This document shows positions 1-6,527 of a stretch of 64,000 bases of DNA, piece after piece. Positions within the stretch are counted from its first letter, which is position 1. Each line of letters begins with the position of its first letter. The notes below the pieces were generated by a model. It worked only from the letters and a program-made list of their open reading frames with translations, ran no database searches and was not told where the DNA came from. The translations under genes were made by a program, and so were the position numbers. The DNA is from a virus: IMG/VR virus record IMGVR_UViG_3300050821_022567, positions 1 through 64,000 of that record. The stretch is one strand, 5' to 3'.

Positions 1-66
1 AGACGGCGCGGTCCCGGCGTCAGCAGGCGTGGAAGTCGCGGACGCGTTCGTGGTCTCGTCGGACAT
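1..66 (-). CDS. N-terminal fragment of an unknown phage protein (runs off the left edge)
   Basis: Only the first 22 codons are inside the window, starting MSDETTNASATSTPADAG. The start is an ATG at 64-66, with a GGAG ribosome site a few bases upstream, and it follows the stop of the next gene (78-80) closely. The visible part is rich in Thr, Ala and Ser, like the flexible N-terminus of many virion proteins. By position it continues the head-to-tail joining part of the structural operon. No function can be assigned from 22 residues. Confidence 0.55.
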   Translation of the reverse strand, partial: MSDETTNASATSTPADAGTAPS

Positions 67-77
67 GGTCGAGTCTC

Positions 78-530
78 CTATTCGTCGTAGACGACGGTGA
101 TGTCGAGCGCGCCATTCGCGCCGCCCGCGGTGTTGAAGAGCGTTTGGATGTACCCGATCGGGATCTCCTCGGGTTCCGGGAAGGGCCAGGACACGCCGAC
201 GCCCACCGAGCCACCGATGTCCTCGTTGCGGCTGTATTGAACCGGCGGCACGGGCGCGGCGGGCGCGGAGGTCCAGGTCGTATCGACGCGCATCGTTGAT
301 GCCGCGCCGAGTGGATTGCGCGGGTTCGGAACGAGCTGCCCCCCAGCGAGCGGCACGACGGTTCCGACCGCAGCGCCGGGAGCGAGTCCGCACTTCGTCG
401 CCGTCGCGCTGCCGTTGATGATCCGCATCTCCTTGATCCGGACCGGCCGCGAGGTCGCGTGGAAGGAGCAGATCGGCGCGCCGGCGGCGATGCCACCGGG
501 ACAGGAGAACGTCATTTCGTAGGTGGCCAT
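78..530 (-). CDS. Hypothetical structural-operon protein, 150 aa
   Basis: I do not recognise a family. The protein has alternating short hydrophobic and Gly/Pro stretches, no signal peptide, no membrane segment and no coiled coil, and it ends in DITVVYDE. This all-beta look fits a tail-tube or tail-terminator type protein. It lies downstream of the gp10-like tail-completion gene, where Mu-like phages begin their tail genes. The ATG start at 528-530 is preceded by GGAGATCG, a good ribosome site. A virion role is inferred from position only. Confidence 0.6.
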   Translation of the reverse strand: MATYEMTFSCPGGIAAGAPICSFHATSRPVRIKEMRIINGSATATKCGLAPGAAVGTVVPLAGGQLVPNPRNPLGAASTMRVDTTWTSAPAAPVPPVQYSRNEDIGGSVGVGVSWPFPEPEEIPIGYIQTLFNTAGGANGALDITVVYDE

Positions 531-546
531 CGATCTCCTGCTGGCG

Positions 547-1092
547 TCACGCGCCGCCGTTGAAGCTCTCGACCGCCGCGAGCACCGCCTTCTCGACCTC
601 CGCTTCGAGCCGCTGCTCGACTGCGATATAGGCGACGCCCATGAACGGGTGCGGTGCGGTCCCCGGGTGGTGGACCTCTTTCTTCGAGACCCACTGCCCG
701 TTCACCTTGAAGACCAGGAGGTGCGGCTTCGCACCGCGCTTCCGCGACTGGCCTTCTTGGAGCGGGCCGAAGGCGCCCGTCTTCGGCCGGATGATGTGCG
801 GTGCGGTCCCGTTCTCGAGGTAGATCGCGTACGGCTTTGGCGCGACGATCTCCCCTTCAATCGCGGGGATGCCCCCTGCGACCTCGCCGGTGACCCGGCC
901 GAAGATGTCGTCCTTGAGGTGCGAGCCCGAGGGCTTGTCGCTCCGGTTGACATGGGCCTTCGCGACCTGGACGCCGCGATCGACCGAGCGCTGCACGGCG
1001 ACGCGGACGCCCCGCCGCAGCTTCGGGAGGAAGGACCGGTTCCACTCGCGCTGCAGCTCGTCGAGCCCCTCGATCGCGACGTCGAACTTCAT
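547..1092 (-). CDS. HK97-gp10-like / Mu gpG-like tail-completion (neck) protein
   Basis: 181 aa. The N-terminus starts with a FDVAIEGLDEL-type strand followed by an amphipathic helix rich in Arg and Val. The centre has a PYAIYLENGTAPHIIRPK segment and a later HPGTAPHPFM segment. These two blocks are the usual marks of HK97 gp10 family proteins, which sit between connector and tail and finish the head-tail joint. Length is normal for the family. The ATG has GGAGGCG upstream. It follows the gp36-like connector gene with only the lipoprotein gene between them, matching the expected order. Confidence 0.75.
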   Translation of the reverse strand: MKFDVAIEGLDELQREWNRSFLPKLRRGVRVAVQRSVDRGVQVAKAHVNRSDKPSGSHLKDDIFGRVTGEVAGGIPAIEGEIVAPKPYAIYLENGTAPHIIRPKTGAFGPLQEGQSRKRGAKPHLLVFKVNGQWVSKKEVHHPGTAPHPFMGVAYIAVEQRLEAEVEKAVLAAVESFNGGA

Positions 1093-1119
1093 GACGTCGC
1101 GCCTCCGTTCACGAACTCA

Positions 1120-1590
1120 TCAGTACCCCAAATATACGGTGCAACCGCCGGTGAGCCCGACTTGGTAGACCTTCGAGATCAGCGTCGCGTGCCAAATGTT
1201 GGTCGCGAGCGGGAGCGGCTGGTTGACCTGCCCCGCCTTCCCCGCGCTGCCCGCGAAGTCCACGTAGACGGTGCCCTTCGTGTTGGAGCCGCAGTCGAGG
1301 AGGATCGCCTTCGCATACCGCGCGCCCGACGAATACCACCCGCCATCCGTCACGGCGCCGTCGGCGAGCGTCGCGTCGATGTAGCCGAGGGGCTGCGGCT
1401 CGACGTCGGTAACGAACTCCGCCTGGATGATCGCGCCGTTGTAGTCGGCGTTCCCTGAAGTGGCGCCCAGCTTCGGCCCGGATGGCGGCGCCGGCTCGCG
1501 CTCGTCATGCCCGCACGCCTCGACGGTGACCGTGAGCGCGAGCGCGACGACCGACAGAAGCGTGGCCCCTGCGCGCGTGTGGCTTCGCAT
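1120..1590 (-). CDS. Predicted lipoprotein of unknown function inside the head operon
   Basis: 156 aa. A Met-Arg-Ser-His-Thr-Arg start is followed by a hydrophobic stretch (residues 9-25) and then VEAC, a plausible lipobox with Cys at about 26. The mature part begins with a Pro/Ser-rich linker containing GPKLGAT and has a compact beta-rich domain. The GGGAGAC ribosome site supports the ATG start. A second protein of the same layout lies at 9246-9869, and both carry a short K-L-G motif after the linker. Lipoproteins are unusual inside capsid operons. Known phage lipoproteins block superinfection at the cell surface, but that role here is inference. Confidence 0.65.
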   Translation of the reverse strand: MRSHTRAGATLLSVVALALTVTVEACGHDEREPAPPSGPKLGATSGNADYNGAIIQAEFVTDVEPQPLGYIDATLADGAVTDGGWYSSGARYAKAILLDCGSNTKGTVYVDFAGSAGKAGQVNQPLPLATNIWHATLISKVYQVGLTGGCTVYLGY

Positions 1591-1592
1591 GG

Positions 1593-2102
1593 TCAGAAGT
1601 CTCCCGATCGATTCGATCCGTCTTGCGCGTCGCAGATCATCCGCGGGTCGCAGTTGGTGACGATGCCGCCCGCGTTGCCCGGCGGGTTACCGCCGACCAG
1701 ATCGGACAGCCACTCCTTCGAGTCGACCATGTCCTCGCAGAACTCCATCGCCTCTTTGCGCGGCCCGCTCCCGTAGACCTTCACATACTCCGCGTGGCGC
1801 TCGTAGACGAACGCGCGGAACCAGAGCAGCGACGCCGTCTGGATGTTCGCGGGGATCGGGTTCTGGGCGATCGGGAACGGCCCCGGGTAGACGCGCTTCA
1901 GGAATCCGTCGACCCGGGTGCACGCGAGATTCGCGAGCCGGTTGAAGACCAGCATCGCCGCGGGGCTGATGGTGATCGACACGCCGGGGATGATCGCCGG
2001 CCCGTTGTTGAGATCGTCGAGCGTCGCGACGAGCACCTGCGGCGTGAGGAACGCCGCGGCGTCGTCGTAGTTGAAGTACGGCGGCGGGGATGTCAGGGCC
2101 AA
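1593..2102 (-). CDS. Mu gp36-like (DUF1320-type) head-tail connector protein
   Basis: 169 aa. It starts with a YFNYDDAAAFLTPQVLVATLDD segment, a helical region ending in VDGFLKRVYPGPF, then an alpha-helical second half with WFRAFVYERHAEYVK. This pattern of a short N-terminal helix, a small core and a long helix fits the gp36 adaptor family of Mu-like phages. The start is TTG at 2100-2102 with a strong GGAGG six bases upstream, which decides the start. The C-terminal 30 residues are Gly/Asn/Asp-rich and probably disordered. Its place between the capsid genes and the gp10-like gene agrees. Confidence 0.65.
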   Translation of the reverse strand: MALTSPPPYFNYDDAAAFLTPQVLVATLDDLNNGPAIIPGVSITISPAAMLVFNRLANLACTRVDGFLKRVYPGPFPIAQNPIPANIQTASLLWFRAFVYERHAEYVKVYGSGPRKEAMEFCEDMVDSKEWLSDLVGGNPPGNAGGIVTNCDPRMICDAQDGSNRSGDF

Positions 2103-2149
2103 GGGGAACCTCCGCGGCCGTCCGCCGTACTTCGCCTACGCGCGTGGCT

Positions 2150-2824
2150 TCAGATCCGCTCGCAGCAGCCGCCATCGCGGAGCAGCTGCGCGCTCCTGCG
2201 GTGCAGCTTGTTCGTCATGTCGAAGCGCAGGATCTCGCCGGGGACGGCGGGCTCGTGCGAGTCGGTCTCGGGAACGGGCTCGACGATCGCCTCGCCCTTC
2301 TTGTCGCGACCGACGACGACGTGCTCCGTGCCCTTCGGCCAATACGTCTTGTCCATCGTGCTACCGACGAACGAGCCGTGGACGAGCTCGACCTCGAGCA
2401 CGCCCTTGTCGGGCAGCGGGCGCGAAGCGCGGCGCTCCGACGGGCGCTCATGCGCCATGAGCTGGCGACCGTCGAGCACGGTCTGGCCGAAGTCCGCGGG
2501 CTTCACCTGCGCCCGGGCGTGCGCCGTCGCTTCCGACGCCTGCTGCTTCGCCGAATCGACTTGGGCGTGGAAGGCTGCGCGCTCGTCGTTCAGCTGCTCG
2601 CGGAACTCCTCGCGGATCGCCGCGATCTCGACCGCCTTCTCCGCCTTCATCTCGGCGCGGAGCTCGGCCTTGATCGCCTCGAGGTCGAGGTCCGCATGCT
2701 TCGCGCCAGCCGCGCGAGGCCCCCTACTCGCACCGCGCGGCGCTCCCTCGTTCGTGCCGTCGGGCGGGGTCTGCGCCGTCTGCATGCTCGTCTGCTCGTT
2801 CTCGTTCGCGTTCGCGTTCGCCAT
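2150..2824 (-). CDS. Coiled-coil structural-operon protein, function unknown
   Basis: 224 aa. Residues 1-40 are Asn/Glu/Gly-rich. Residues 45-105 are a long charged helix (Glu-Ala-Lys-Arg heptads), very likely a coiled coil. The C-terminal half is a small beta-type domain containing GVLEVELVHGSFVG and a double Cys near the end (GGCCERI). I know no family for it. Its place just after the capsid protein and the HNH gene suggests a head-tail adaptor or a capsid-associated protein. A 124-base gap lies upstream, holding only GC-rich sequence. Confidence 0.6.
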   Translation of the reverse strand: MANANANENEQTSMQTAQTPPDGTNEGAPRGASRGPRAAGAKHADLDLEAIKAELRAEMKAEKAVEIAAIREEFREQLNDERAAFHAQVDSAKQQASEATAHARAQVKPADFGQTVLDGRQLMAHERPSERRASRPLPDKGVLEVELVHGSFVGSTMDKTYWPKGTEHVVVGRDKKGEAIVEPVPETDSHEPAVPGEILRFDMTNKLHRRSAQLLRDGGCCERI

Positions 2825-2948
2825 GAGGGGACCGTGTCTTTCGGGGTGACCGCGGCGAGGACGTGCGCGCCGCCGGAGTGCGGCGCGGGCGACACATCGC
2901 AGCCCGGCGGGAGGCCGGAGAGGGTCGGGGAGTCTCTGCGCGAGTCCG

Positions 2949-3752
2949 CTAGGCGGCTTCGCCGAGTCGTTGGAGGGCGAGCGCGAAGCGCTCAGCGACC
3001 GCCGTGGGATTGAGTCCGTGAACCTTGAGGAACACGTTCACCGGCTTGTCCTTCTTCTTCGCGTTGCAACGCTCGCAGGCCGGGGCGATGTTGCAGGGCC
3101 CGTGACGCCCGCCGCGCACGATCGGGACGACGTGGTCCATCTCCGTGTCTTGGTCAGTGACCGCGTTCCCGCAGTACGCGCAGCAGCAACCGAAGGCGTT
3201 GCAGATGGCGATCCATTGCGTTGGCGTGAGCCCGTCGTCCACCGAGAGCATCCGCGCGCGGCGCTTCTCGTTGTTCAGGCGGATGATCATTCGGCCGCGG
3301 TGAGTGGCGGCCCATGCGGCCCTGCGCGCCCGCCGCTTCGCGAGATTGGCCTTCCCCTTGGGACCGGCGAGCCACTTACGCCGTTCAGCGTTTCGCTTCG
3401 CGCGGTACGAGGGATCGGTCGCGATTCGCTCTCGCTCACGAGCTACGTCGGCCGCTCTCTTTTCCTCCCGAGCGCCCGCTGCCTGGACCTTCGCCCGATA
3501 GACAGGGTCGCTGGCGTAGCGCTCGCGACGCCTCGCGTTATTCCGTGCCTTGCTCTCCCGCTTCGCGTTCTTCGCGGTCGCGCGCTGAGCATCGCAAGCC
3601 TTGCACGGCATTTGAACGCCGTACGTGATGAACCTGCGTGAGCCCTCCGCCGCCGGGTAGAAGTCGTCCGCTTTGGACTTCTCCTCCCGGCAACGGGTGC
3701 AGACAAGACGGCTCGTATCTGCTGGCTGTTGGACCACACGGCGAAACACCAT
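2949..3752 (-). CDS. Free-standing HNH endonuclease
   Basis: The N-terminus has a CTRC...CKAC zinc pair, and the middle is extremely Arg/Lys/Ala-rich with repeated D-P-x-Y-R-A-K units, likely wrapping DNA. The C-terminus is a clear HNH domain: CCAYCGNAV, then DHVVPIVRGGRHGPCNIAP, then CERCNAKKKD. Free-standing HNH genes next to phage capsid genes usually behave as homing endonucleases. I use the ATG at 3750-3752, seven bases after a TAGATT -10 box, rather than the upstream TTG. Codon use is less GC-rich than the flanking capsid genes, consistent with insertion. Confidence 0.8.
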   Translation of the reverse strand: MVFRRVVQQPADTSRLVCTRCREEKSKADDFYPAAEGSRRFITYGVQMPCKACDAQRATAKNAKRESKARNNARRRERYASDPVYRAKVQAAGAREEKRAADVARERERIATDPSYRAKRNAERRKWLAGPKGKANLAKRRARRAAWAATHRGRMIIRLNNEKRRARMLSVDDGLTPTQWIAICNAFGCCCAYCGNAVTDQDTEMDHVVPIVRGGRHGPCNIAPACERCNAKKKDKPVNVFLKVHGLNPTAVAERFALALQRLGEAA

Positions 3753-3759
3753 GCAGCCC

Positions 3760-3787
3760 AATCTAACCAACAAATGGTAGCGCGCAA
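3760..3787 (-). promoter_or_regulatory. Predicted promoter for the HNH gene (TTGCGC-16 bp-TAGATT)
   Basis: On the minus strand TTGCGC (3782-3787) and TAGATT (3760-3765) are 16 bp apart. The HNH ATG begins seven bases after the -10 box, so a normal transcription start would give a leaderless or nearly leaderless message. The same -10 box and spacing occur at 14285-14312 and 15995-16022. Confidence 0.5.
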
Positions 3788-3833
3788 CGGACGCCGTCCA
3801 CGCACTTTGGACGTCGTGCGCTACGCAGCTAAC

Positions 3834-5138
3834 TCATTGATACGCGCCAGCAATCAGTCCGCCCACAAGGCCCGAGGTCATGACCTCGGCATCGTTGTGA
3901 ACCGCGACCAATTGGGAGCCACCCATGCTCCCGCGGAACTGGTTGAAGAACTCGCGGATCACGAAGCCGCCGGACGCCTGGCCGTCGGCGAGGCCGTTCG
4001 CGGCGTTCCACCGGAAGGTGTAGCTCGTCGCGATGTCGTCCTGCGAGGTCGGCGGCATCTGGTCCGGCTGGCGGATCAGGATGCAGCTCGTGCCCCACAT
4101 GAACGTGAGCCCGCCGCCGTTCGGCGAGTAGTACTTCATGCGGCCGACGTAGATGGGCGGCAGCTCGAGGAGCCCGGCCATCGCCTCGGGGCCCGGGATC
4201 GGCGCTGCGCCAATCTTGTACGTGATGTACTTTTGGACCGCGGGGTTCCGCTGGAAGGCGTGCCAGAGCGGCTCCGCCATGATGATGCCGGAGATCTCAC
4301 CGAGCGACTGCTCGATGCGGCCGTGCAGGTCCTTGATCGGGTCCGAGCTCCCGCCGCCGTCCCACTGGAAACCGGCGCCGAGGGTGACGACGTTGTTCGA
4401 GTTCCAGTTGCCGGCCGTCGTGAGGAGGTTCGCGACGCGGAGCTCCCGGCGCATCAGGAGCGCGATGAGGACGCGCTTCAGGGTCGCCTGCCGGATCTTG
4501 AGCGGCGCGTCCGCGTTCGCCTCGACCTGCGTCGGGACGAAGCCGCCGAGCGCGAACTCCACCGTGGAGAACGGCGTGTTGGACAGCCGCGGGTTGACCT
4601 CGGGCACCTGCGCGCCGCCGGCGCCCATGATGGGCTCGACGAGCTGGAAGGCGTCCTTGTCGGAGAAGATCCAGTACTTGTCCGACTGCTTGTTGACGAT
4701 CACCGGGGGCGAGCCCATGTCGGCGATCGGCTTGAAGTTCCGGTAGCCGCCCGCGAAGTTGGGCAGGCCCGACTGGATGTGGACGTCGCTCGGGCCGAGG
4801 TCCGCGAACTGCGCGGAGCGCGCGCGCTCCGCGAAGTTGATGCTCGAGGGGGGCTGGTAGCCCGCCATGCTGAAGGCCTGACCTCCGCCTTTGCCGACGG
4901 CGCCGAGGGTGTTCAGCGCGTCGAAGCCGCCGCGATAGGCGTTGCCCATCAGCTGGAGCGACTCGCCGTGCATCCAGTCGGCGCACATCTTGTGGATGGT
5001 TTCGTCGCGCGTGTCGTCCTTGACCGACCACTTTGCGAGCTGGTTGCCGGCGGCGTCGTAGACGTAGCCGTTGTTGAAGTCCATGTGCGTCGCGGTCGGG
5101 AACGCGGCGCTCGTAAACTGGATGACTTGAGCTCGCAT
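3834..5138 (-). CDS. Major capsid protein
   Basis: 434 aa from the ATG at 5136-5138, which has GGAGATC just upstream; an in-frame start 30 codons earlier lacks a ribosome site. The protein has an N-arm, a Gly-rich region near 90-110, long beta strands and a conserved-looking C-terminal block with GGGLTFMWGTSCILIRQPD, fitting an HK97-fold capsid subunit of about the usual length. It follows the protease/scaffold and cement genes, exactly where Mu-like phages place the coat protein (gpT position). It likely assembles on the scaffold encoded at 5892-6527 and is trimmed by the gpI-like protease. Confidence 0.8.
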   Translation of the reverse strand: MRAQVIQFTSAAFPTATHMDFNNGYVYDAAGNQLAKWSVKDDTRDETIHKMCADWMHGESLQLMGNAYRGGFDALNTLGAVGKGGGQAFSMAGYQPPSSINFAERARSAQFADLGPSDVHIQSGLPNFAGGYRNFKPIADMGSPPVIVNKQSDKYWIFSDKDAFQLVEPIMGAGGAQVPEVNPRLSNTPFSTVEFALGGFVPTQVEANADAPLKIRQATLKRVLIALLMRRELRVANLLTTAGNWNSNNVVTLGAGFQWDGGGSSDPIKDLHGRIEQSLGEISGIIMAEPLWHAFQRNPAVQKYITYKIGAAPIPGPEAMAGLLELPPIYVGRMKYYSPNGGGLTFMWGTSCILIRQPDQMPPTSQDDIATSYTFRWNAANGLADGQASGGFVIREFFNQFRGSMGGSQLVAVHNDAEVMTSGLVGGLIAGAYQ

Positions 5139-5254
5139 GTGATCTCCGTGGTGAGGGATGAGGGCGTGGCTGTCCGACCGCGGAGGGGTTCGCTCCGACT
5201 CGCGGAAAACGGCGCGCCCTGCCGACAACGGCGAGCGCAGTGAGGGGTGAGGTT

Positions 5255-5295
5255 CCTCGGCGCGCGGGCCTTTCGTCCCGCCGCGCGCACCGAGG
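5255..5295 (-). terminator. Strong GC hairpin between cement and capsid genes
   Basis: CCTCGGCGCGCGGG (5255-5268) pairs with the CCCGCCGCGCGCACCGAGG arm (5277-5295) across a short loop. It lies in the 169-base gap between the cement gene and the capsid start. There is no T-run after it on the minus strand, so it is as likely an RNA-processing or attenuation site as a terminator. Confidence 0.4.
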
Positions 5296-5307
5296 ACGAG
5301 AAGTGCT

Positions 5308-5760
5308 TTAGACCGCGACCTGGCCCGCGCTGAGCATCACGAGGATCTGGTCGCCCGCGGCGCCGGCCTGCGTGAGCGCAATACCGAGGACGACGGCGGC
5401 CGAGGCGTACGTCTTCACGTTGCCCGGCGTCGTGTTGTCGGCCATCACCTGCGCGTTGACGTTGATCGCCGCGGTGGCGATGCAGACCGCGAGCGGTCCA
5501 AAGAACCGAACGCGCCCCGCGGTGCCAGGCGTTCCCGCGGCGGCGCCGGCCTTGATGATCTCGAGCGTGACTCCGACGCAGCGGACGCCGCCGCCGGACG
5601 GGAGGATGACGCCGAGGCCGTCGATCGTTTGCGAGGCGGAGTTGTAGTAGGTCGTGTCGATCTGGACGAGGAAGTTGGCGGGGATGTCCGTGCCGCTGTA
5701 GTTCGCGACCGGCATGTCGAGGTCGTAACCGTTCTCCGCGATCTGCAGATTCAGAGCCAT
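5308..5760 (-). CDS. Capsid cement (head decoration) protein, DUF2190-like
   Basis: 150 aa, small and beta-rich, ending ALTQAGAAGDQILVMLSAGQVAV. The pattern of a Gly-rich centre (ILPSGGGVRCVGV), an NVKTYASAAVVLGIALTQ block and the AAGDQI-L-L end is typical of the DUF2190 / capsid-cement family that binds the outside of the capsid shell. Start ATG with GGAGATCC upstream. The gene sits between the scaffold/protease and the major capsid protein, the standard place for decoration proteins. Confidence 0.75.
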   Translation of the reverse strand: MALNLQIAENGYDLDMPVANYSGTDIPANFLVQIDTTYYNSASQTIDGLGVILPSGGGVRCVGVTLEIIKAGAAAGTPGTAGRVRFFGPLAVCIATAAINVNAQVMADNTTPGNVKTYASAAVVLGIALTQAGAAGDQILVMLSAGQVAV

Positions 5761-5865
5761 GGGGGGATCTCCGGTGTGAGGGACAGAGCGCGGCCTCCCC
5801 GTTCGAACGCGCCTATCGCGTTCTCAGGCTCGGTCCCCGCGCGGGGGTTCTTGCAGTGAAGGGAG

Positions 5866-5886
5866 CGGGGCGCGCGAGGCGCCCCG
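5866..5886 (-). terminator. Hairpin directly after the protease/scaffold stop codon
   Basis: CGGGGCGC (5866-5873) and GCGCCCCG (5879-5886) form a perfect 8-bp stem with a 5-base loop, six bases beyond the stop codon of the 5892-9125 gene on the minus strand. A second perfect palindrome, CCCCGCGCGGGG, lies at 5835-5846. Neither has a clear T-tract, so partial termination or transcript stabilisation is as likely as full termination. Confidence 0.4.
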
Positions 5887-5891
5887 TCGGT

Positions 5892-6527
5892 TCAGACGGC
5901 GACGTCGAGGGCGAGGTATTCCTTCGCCGCCTTGATGAGCTGCTGCTCGCTCATCCGGAGCACCATGGCCTGCGCCTCGCCGAGCGAGACCCGGCCCGTG
6001 CGCGCGATCGCATGGGAGAGCGCGACCTGATCGATCTTCACCTTCTCGGGGTCACCGACGCGGGCGACCGTGGGCTCGCGGGTGTTGCCGCCGGCGACGA
6101 TCGTGCGGCCGAGGTGTTGCTTGTCCTTCGGGACCTTCGGGTAGTACGCCGCGAACGCCGCCGGGCAGTTCGTGCGGTACTCCGTCAGCTGGGCGCGCAT
6201 CTCTTCCTTCGCGCCCTTCGTGTCGGAGTAGAAGGCGATCGCGTCGGTCACGTCCTGATCGATCGTGGCCTTCGCGTGCTCGTCGAGAAGGACCTGCTGG
6301 TCGGCCAGCTTCTTTCGAAGCGCCGTGAGCTCCGCATCCTGGAGCGAGAACTTCGTCGTCAGGTCGGTCGCCGCCTTCTCGGCCGCGGCGCGCGCGGTCT
6401 TCTCCGCCGCGAGGTTCTGCTCGCTGAGCGTGAGCTTCTGGGTGACCTCGGAGAGGTCGGTGCTCGCCTTGACGAGCTTGGTCTGAGTCTCGCTGAGGAG
6501 CGTCGTCACCTTGTTCTCATCGCTCAT
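5892..6527 (-). CDS. Nested scaffolding protein (Mu gpZ-like), internal start within the protease gene
   Basis: In Mu the scaffold Z is made from an internal start in the same frame as the protease I. Here an in-frame ATG (6525-6527) is preceded by GGGAG eight bases upstream, giving a 211-aa product that starts MSDENKV and is almost entirely charged helix (residues 10-110), ending in a small helical tail. This is what a scaffold needs: self-association, capsid contact, and removal by the protease. The arrangement is seen directly; use of the start is inferred. Confidence 0.5.
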   Translation of the reverse strand: MSDENKVTTLLSETQTKLVKASTDLSEVTQKLTLSEQNLAAEKTARAAAEKAATDLTTKFSLQDAELTALRKKLADQQVLLDEHAKATIDQDVTDAIAFYSDTKGAKEEMRAQLTEYRTNCPAAFAAYYPKVPKDKQHLGRTIVAGGNTREPTVARVGDPEKVKIDQVALSHAIARTGRVSLGEAQAMVLRMSEQQLIKAAKEYLALDVAV

